A stretch of 6,382 bases of DNA from Thermoproteota archaeon (lineage in GTDB: Archaea > Thermoproteota > Korarchaeia > Korarchaeales > Korarchaeaceae): the NCBI GenBank assembly GCA_027491555.1, contig JAOZGN010000032.1, positions 1 through 6,382 of the forward strand, written 5' to 3'. The notes beneath the pieces were generated by a model. The model did not search any database. It saw nothing but the letters and a program-made list of their open reading frames with translations, and had not been told where the DNA came from. The first letter of the stretch is position 1; each line of letters opens with the position of its first letter. This document shows positions 4,671-6,382 of the stretch, piece after piece. Made by a program: the position numbers and the translations under genes.

Positions 4671-6382
4671 CTAGCCTTCCGATAGAAGCCTCCTCAACCC
4701 GAGGATCACGTTCAGCGACGTTATGAGGAGCCCGCCATCGTCTCCGACGGCCACGGCGGCCCAGAGGGGTAGGATCTCGGCTAACCCCAGCAGGGCGGCG
4801 GCGGACTTGGCGGCGAGTATGATCGCGAGGTTCTGCCAAGTCTTAGAGACAGTGATCTTGGAGATCTGGATGGCCCAGGGCAGCCTCTTGAGCCCGGAGA
4901 CGAGGACCACATCTCCCGCCTCGATGGCCGCGTCGATACCGCCGACCGCGAACCCCACGTCGGCCTTGGCCAGGGCCGGCGCGTCGTTTATCCCGTCGCC
5001 CACCATGGCGACGGGACCGTACCTCTCCCGCAGCTCCTCAATGATCCTGTACTTGTCCTCTGGGGTGAGGTCAGCGTAGAACTCGCTCACGCCCAGCGAC
5101 CGAACGATCGGCTCGGCACTCTCCTTCCTGTCACCGGTGAGCACTATCACCCGCAGTCCATCCGAGGCAAGTCGCCTGACCACTTCAGCCGAGTCGGGGT
5201 TGACCTCGTCCCCGAGCTCGATCGCCCCGGCGACTGAGCCGTCCACCGCGACCAGCACCAAGATACCCTCTGAGGAGATGTTGGGCGGCTCGATCCCCCT
5301 GCTCGCCAGGAACTCCTGCCGCCCAACGACCACCACGCGGCCGTCGACGACGCCCTCGATTCCGGCCCCCGGGAACTCCCTCACCGATCCCGGGACTGAG
5401 AGCCTCATCCCCCGGCGCCTCGCCTCGTCCACGATGGCACTGGCGAGGGGGTGCTCCGACGCGAGCTCCAAGGAGGCCGCGACCCTGAGGACCTCATCCT
5501 TGGCTAGATCCCCCAGACTGACAACCCGCCTGACCACGGGCCTGCCGAGCGTGAGGGTGCCCGTCTTGTCCAAGGCGACGACCTTCACCTCGGCCGCCCG
5601 CTCCATTGGGGGAGTTCCCTTGAATAGGACTCCCCTCCTGGCCGAGGCGGCCAGGGAGGTGAGCATCGTCGCCGGGACGGCCACCAGAAAGGCGCTCGGG
5701 CAGGCCACGGCTATGAGCACTATTGATCGCTCCAGCCCGAGGAAGGCCGTCGAGAGGAGGGCCAGCGCGAGCATCGCGGGGAGGTACACCCGAGAGAAGC
5801 GGTGGACGAGCCTCTCGCTCGACGACTTCTCCTGGCGGAACTTACTCACAAGAGTCAGCATCTTCGAGAGCAGGGTGTCCCCGCCCGCCTTGATGGCCCT
5901 CACCACCAGAGACCCGTCCACGACCAGGGATCCCGCGTAGACGTAGCTCCCCTCCGCTACCTCGATGGGTAGCGGCTCCCCCGTCACGAGGGCCTGATCT
6001 ACACTCCCCCAGCCGTCAACCACAAGGCCGTCGACGGGGACTCGCTCCCCGCGCGCCACCAGGATCGCGTCCCCCGGTCGAATCTCCGAGGGGTCCACCT
6101 CTCTGACCTCTCCGTCCCTCACCGCCTTGGCGGAGCGGGGCATCAACTCGATCAGGTACTTTATCCCGGACTCTGCCCTCTCGACCGCGTAGTGCTCCAG
6201 CAGCTCCGCCGTCCCGTAGAGGCCGAGAACGAGTTCTCCCTCGACGTGCAGGCCCAGGCGGTAGGTGATCACGCCGACAAGTATCATGAGAGCGGCCACT
6301 CCGTGCTCGATCTCCAGCTCCCGCTTCGAGATCACCTCGTACAGGGTGTAGAGCCCGATGGCTGCGATGACAAGAGGGAGGG
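4671..6382 (-). CDS. P1B-type heavy-metal-transporting ATPase, N-terminally truncated by the window edge
   Basis: The frame is open to the right edge; 569 residues are visible and the GTG at 6335 (residue 1 in this numbering) is internal. This integral membrane pump uses ATP to move metal ions. The order is: a membrane segment cut by the edge, M1-M2 (~11-50), the actuator domain with TGE at 118-120, M3-M4 (~188-225), phosphorylated Asp256 in DKTGTLT, the HP motif of the nucleotide domain (His295-Pro296 in SEHPLASAI), the hinge GDGINDAP from 446, and two C-terminal helices (~500-550). The metal-binding motif in M4 is Cys212-Pro-Ser instead of CPC. Lys510 in the fifth core helix and Asp532 in the sixth match the Lys and Asp of Zn/Cd/Pb (P1B-2) pumps, although one extra residue precedes the Asp. 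Cys212 is the only cysteine seen. Zn or Cd export is the likely role. Any N-terminal metal-binding domain is outside the window. Confidence 0.9.
   Translation of the reverse strand, partial: LPLVIAAIGLYTLYEVISKRELEIEHGVAALMILVGVITYRLGLHVEGELVLGLYGTAELLEHYAVERAESGIKYLIELMPRSAKAVRDGEVREVDPSEIRPGDAILVARGERVPVDGLVVDGWGSVDQALVTGEPLPIEVAEGSYVYAGSLVVDGSLVVRAIKAGGDTLLSKMLTLVSKFRQEKSSSERLVHRFSRVYLPAMLALALLSTAFLGLERSIVLIAVACPSAFLVAVPATMLTSLAASARRGVLFKGTPPMERAAEVKVVALDKTGTLTLGRPVVRRVVSLGDLAKDEVLRVAASLELASEHPLASAIVDEARRRGMRLSVPGSVREFPGAGIEGVVDGRVVVVGRQEFLASRGIEPPNISSEGILVLVAVDGSVAGAIELGDEVNPDSAEVVRRLASDGLRVIVLTGDRKESAEPIVRSLGVSEFYADLTPEDKYRIIEELRERYGPVAMVGDGINDAPALAKADVGFAVGGIDAAIEAGDVVLVSGLKRLPWAIQISKITVSKTWQNLAIILAAKSAAALLGLAEILPLWAAVAVGDDGGLLITSLNVILGLRRLLSEG

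Noticed and set aside
5137..5940. Plus-strand 267-codon open frame rich in Ser, Thr and Arg
   Set aside because: It lies wholly opposite the ATPase, whose motifs are intact, and its low-complexity composition is what the antisense of a GC-rich gene gives.
6333..6335. GTG as start of the metal ATPase
   Set aside because: The frame stays open to the right edge and encodes an apolar membrane-like segment, so the gene continues beyond the window.
1..6382. CRISPR array, insertion sequence or prophage genes
   Set aside because: No regularly spaced repeats, transposase, integrase or terminal inverted repeats were seen, and codon use looks uniform across the genes.

Overview
The window looks like chromosomal DNA from a GC-rich archaeon, most likely a thermophilic sulfur-metabolising member of the Thermoproteota or Korarchaeota; the species cannot be named. 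The archaeal reading rests on TATA-like boxes about 25-30 bases from start codons, strong Shine-Dalgarno (SD) sites with frequent TTG and GTG starts, arginine written mainly as AGG, and a single-protein regulator with a 4-vinyl-reductase (V4R) sensor. Both edges cut through genes.

Layout: (1) 2-952 (+) is the C-terminal part of a ChlD/BchD-like von Willebrand A (VWA) protein; its real start lies left of the window. (2) 972-1667 (-) is a V4R sensor fused to a winged helix, convergent with the VWA gene. (3) 1668-1803 is a divergent promoter region. (4) 1804-3924 (+) is a compact operon: a DsrE2-like sulfur-carrier protein, a sulfide:quinone-oxidoreductase-like flavoprotein and a DUF1641 protein. 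(5) Two TusA-type sulfur carriers follow, transcribed away from each other (3995-4228 on - and 4377-4619 on +) from a 148-base spacer with TATA-like boxes and a strong hairpin. (6) From 4671 to the right edge (-) lies a P1B-type heavy-metal ATPase without its N-terminus. No intergenic stretch exceeds 150 bases.

The centre reads as a sulfide-oxidation and sulfane-sulfur-trafficking module. The flavoprotein would oxidise sulfide at the membrane, the DUF1641 protein probably acts with it, and DsrE2 and the two TusA proteins would carry the sulfur as cysteine persulfide. The V4R regulator, divergent from the operon, is a candidate local controller, but no operator is proven. The flanking metal genes (a chelatase-like VWA protein and a Zn/Cd-type ATPase) are not obviously part of the pathway.

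No wholly new system can be claimed. The points most worth checking are a CPS motif in place of CPC in the metal ATPase, a probable zinc site in the V4R regulator with the spacing known from phenol sensors, the hairpin at the likely 5' end of the second tusA transcript, and the pairing of two divergent, dissimilar TusA proteins with DsrE2, an SQR-like enzyme and DUF1641.
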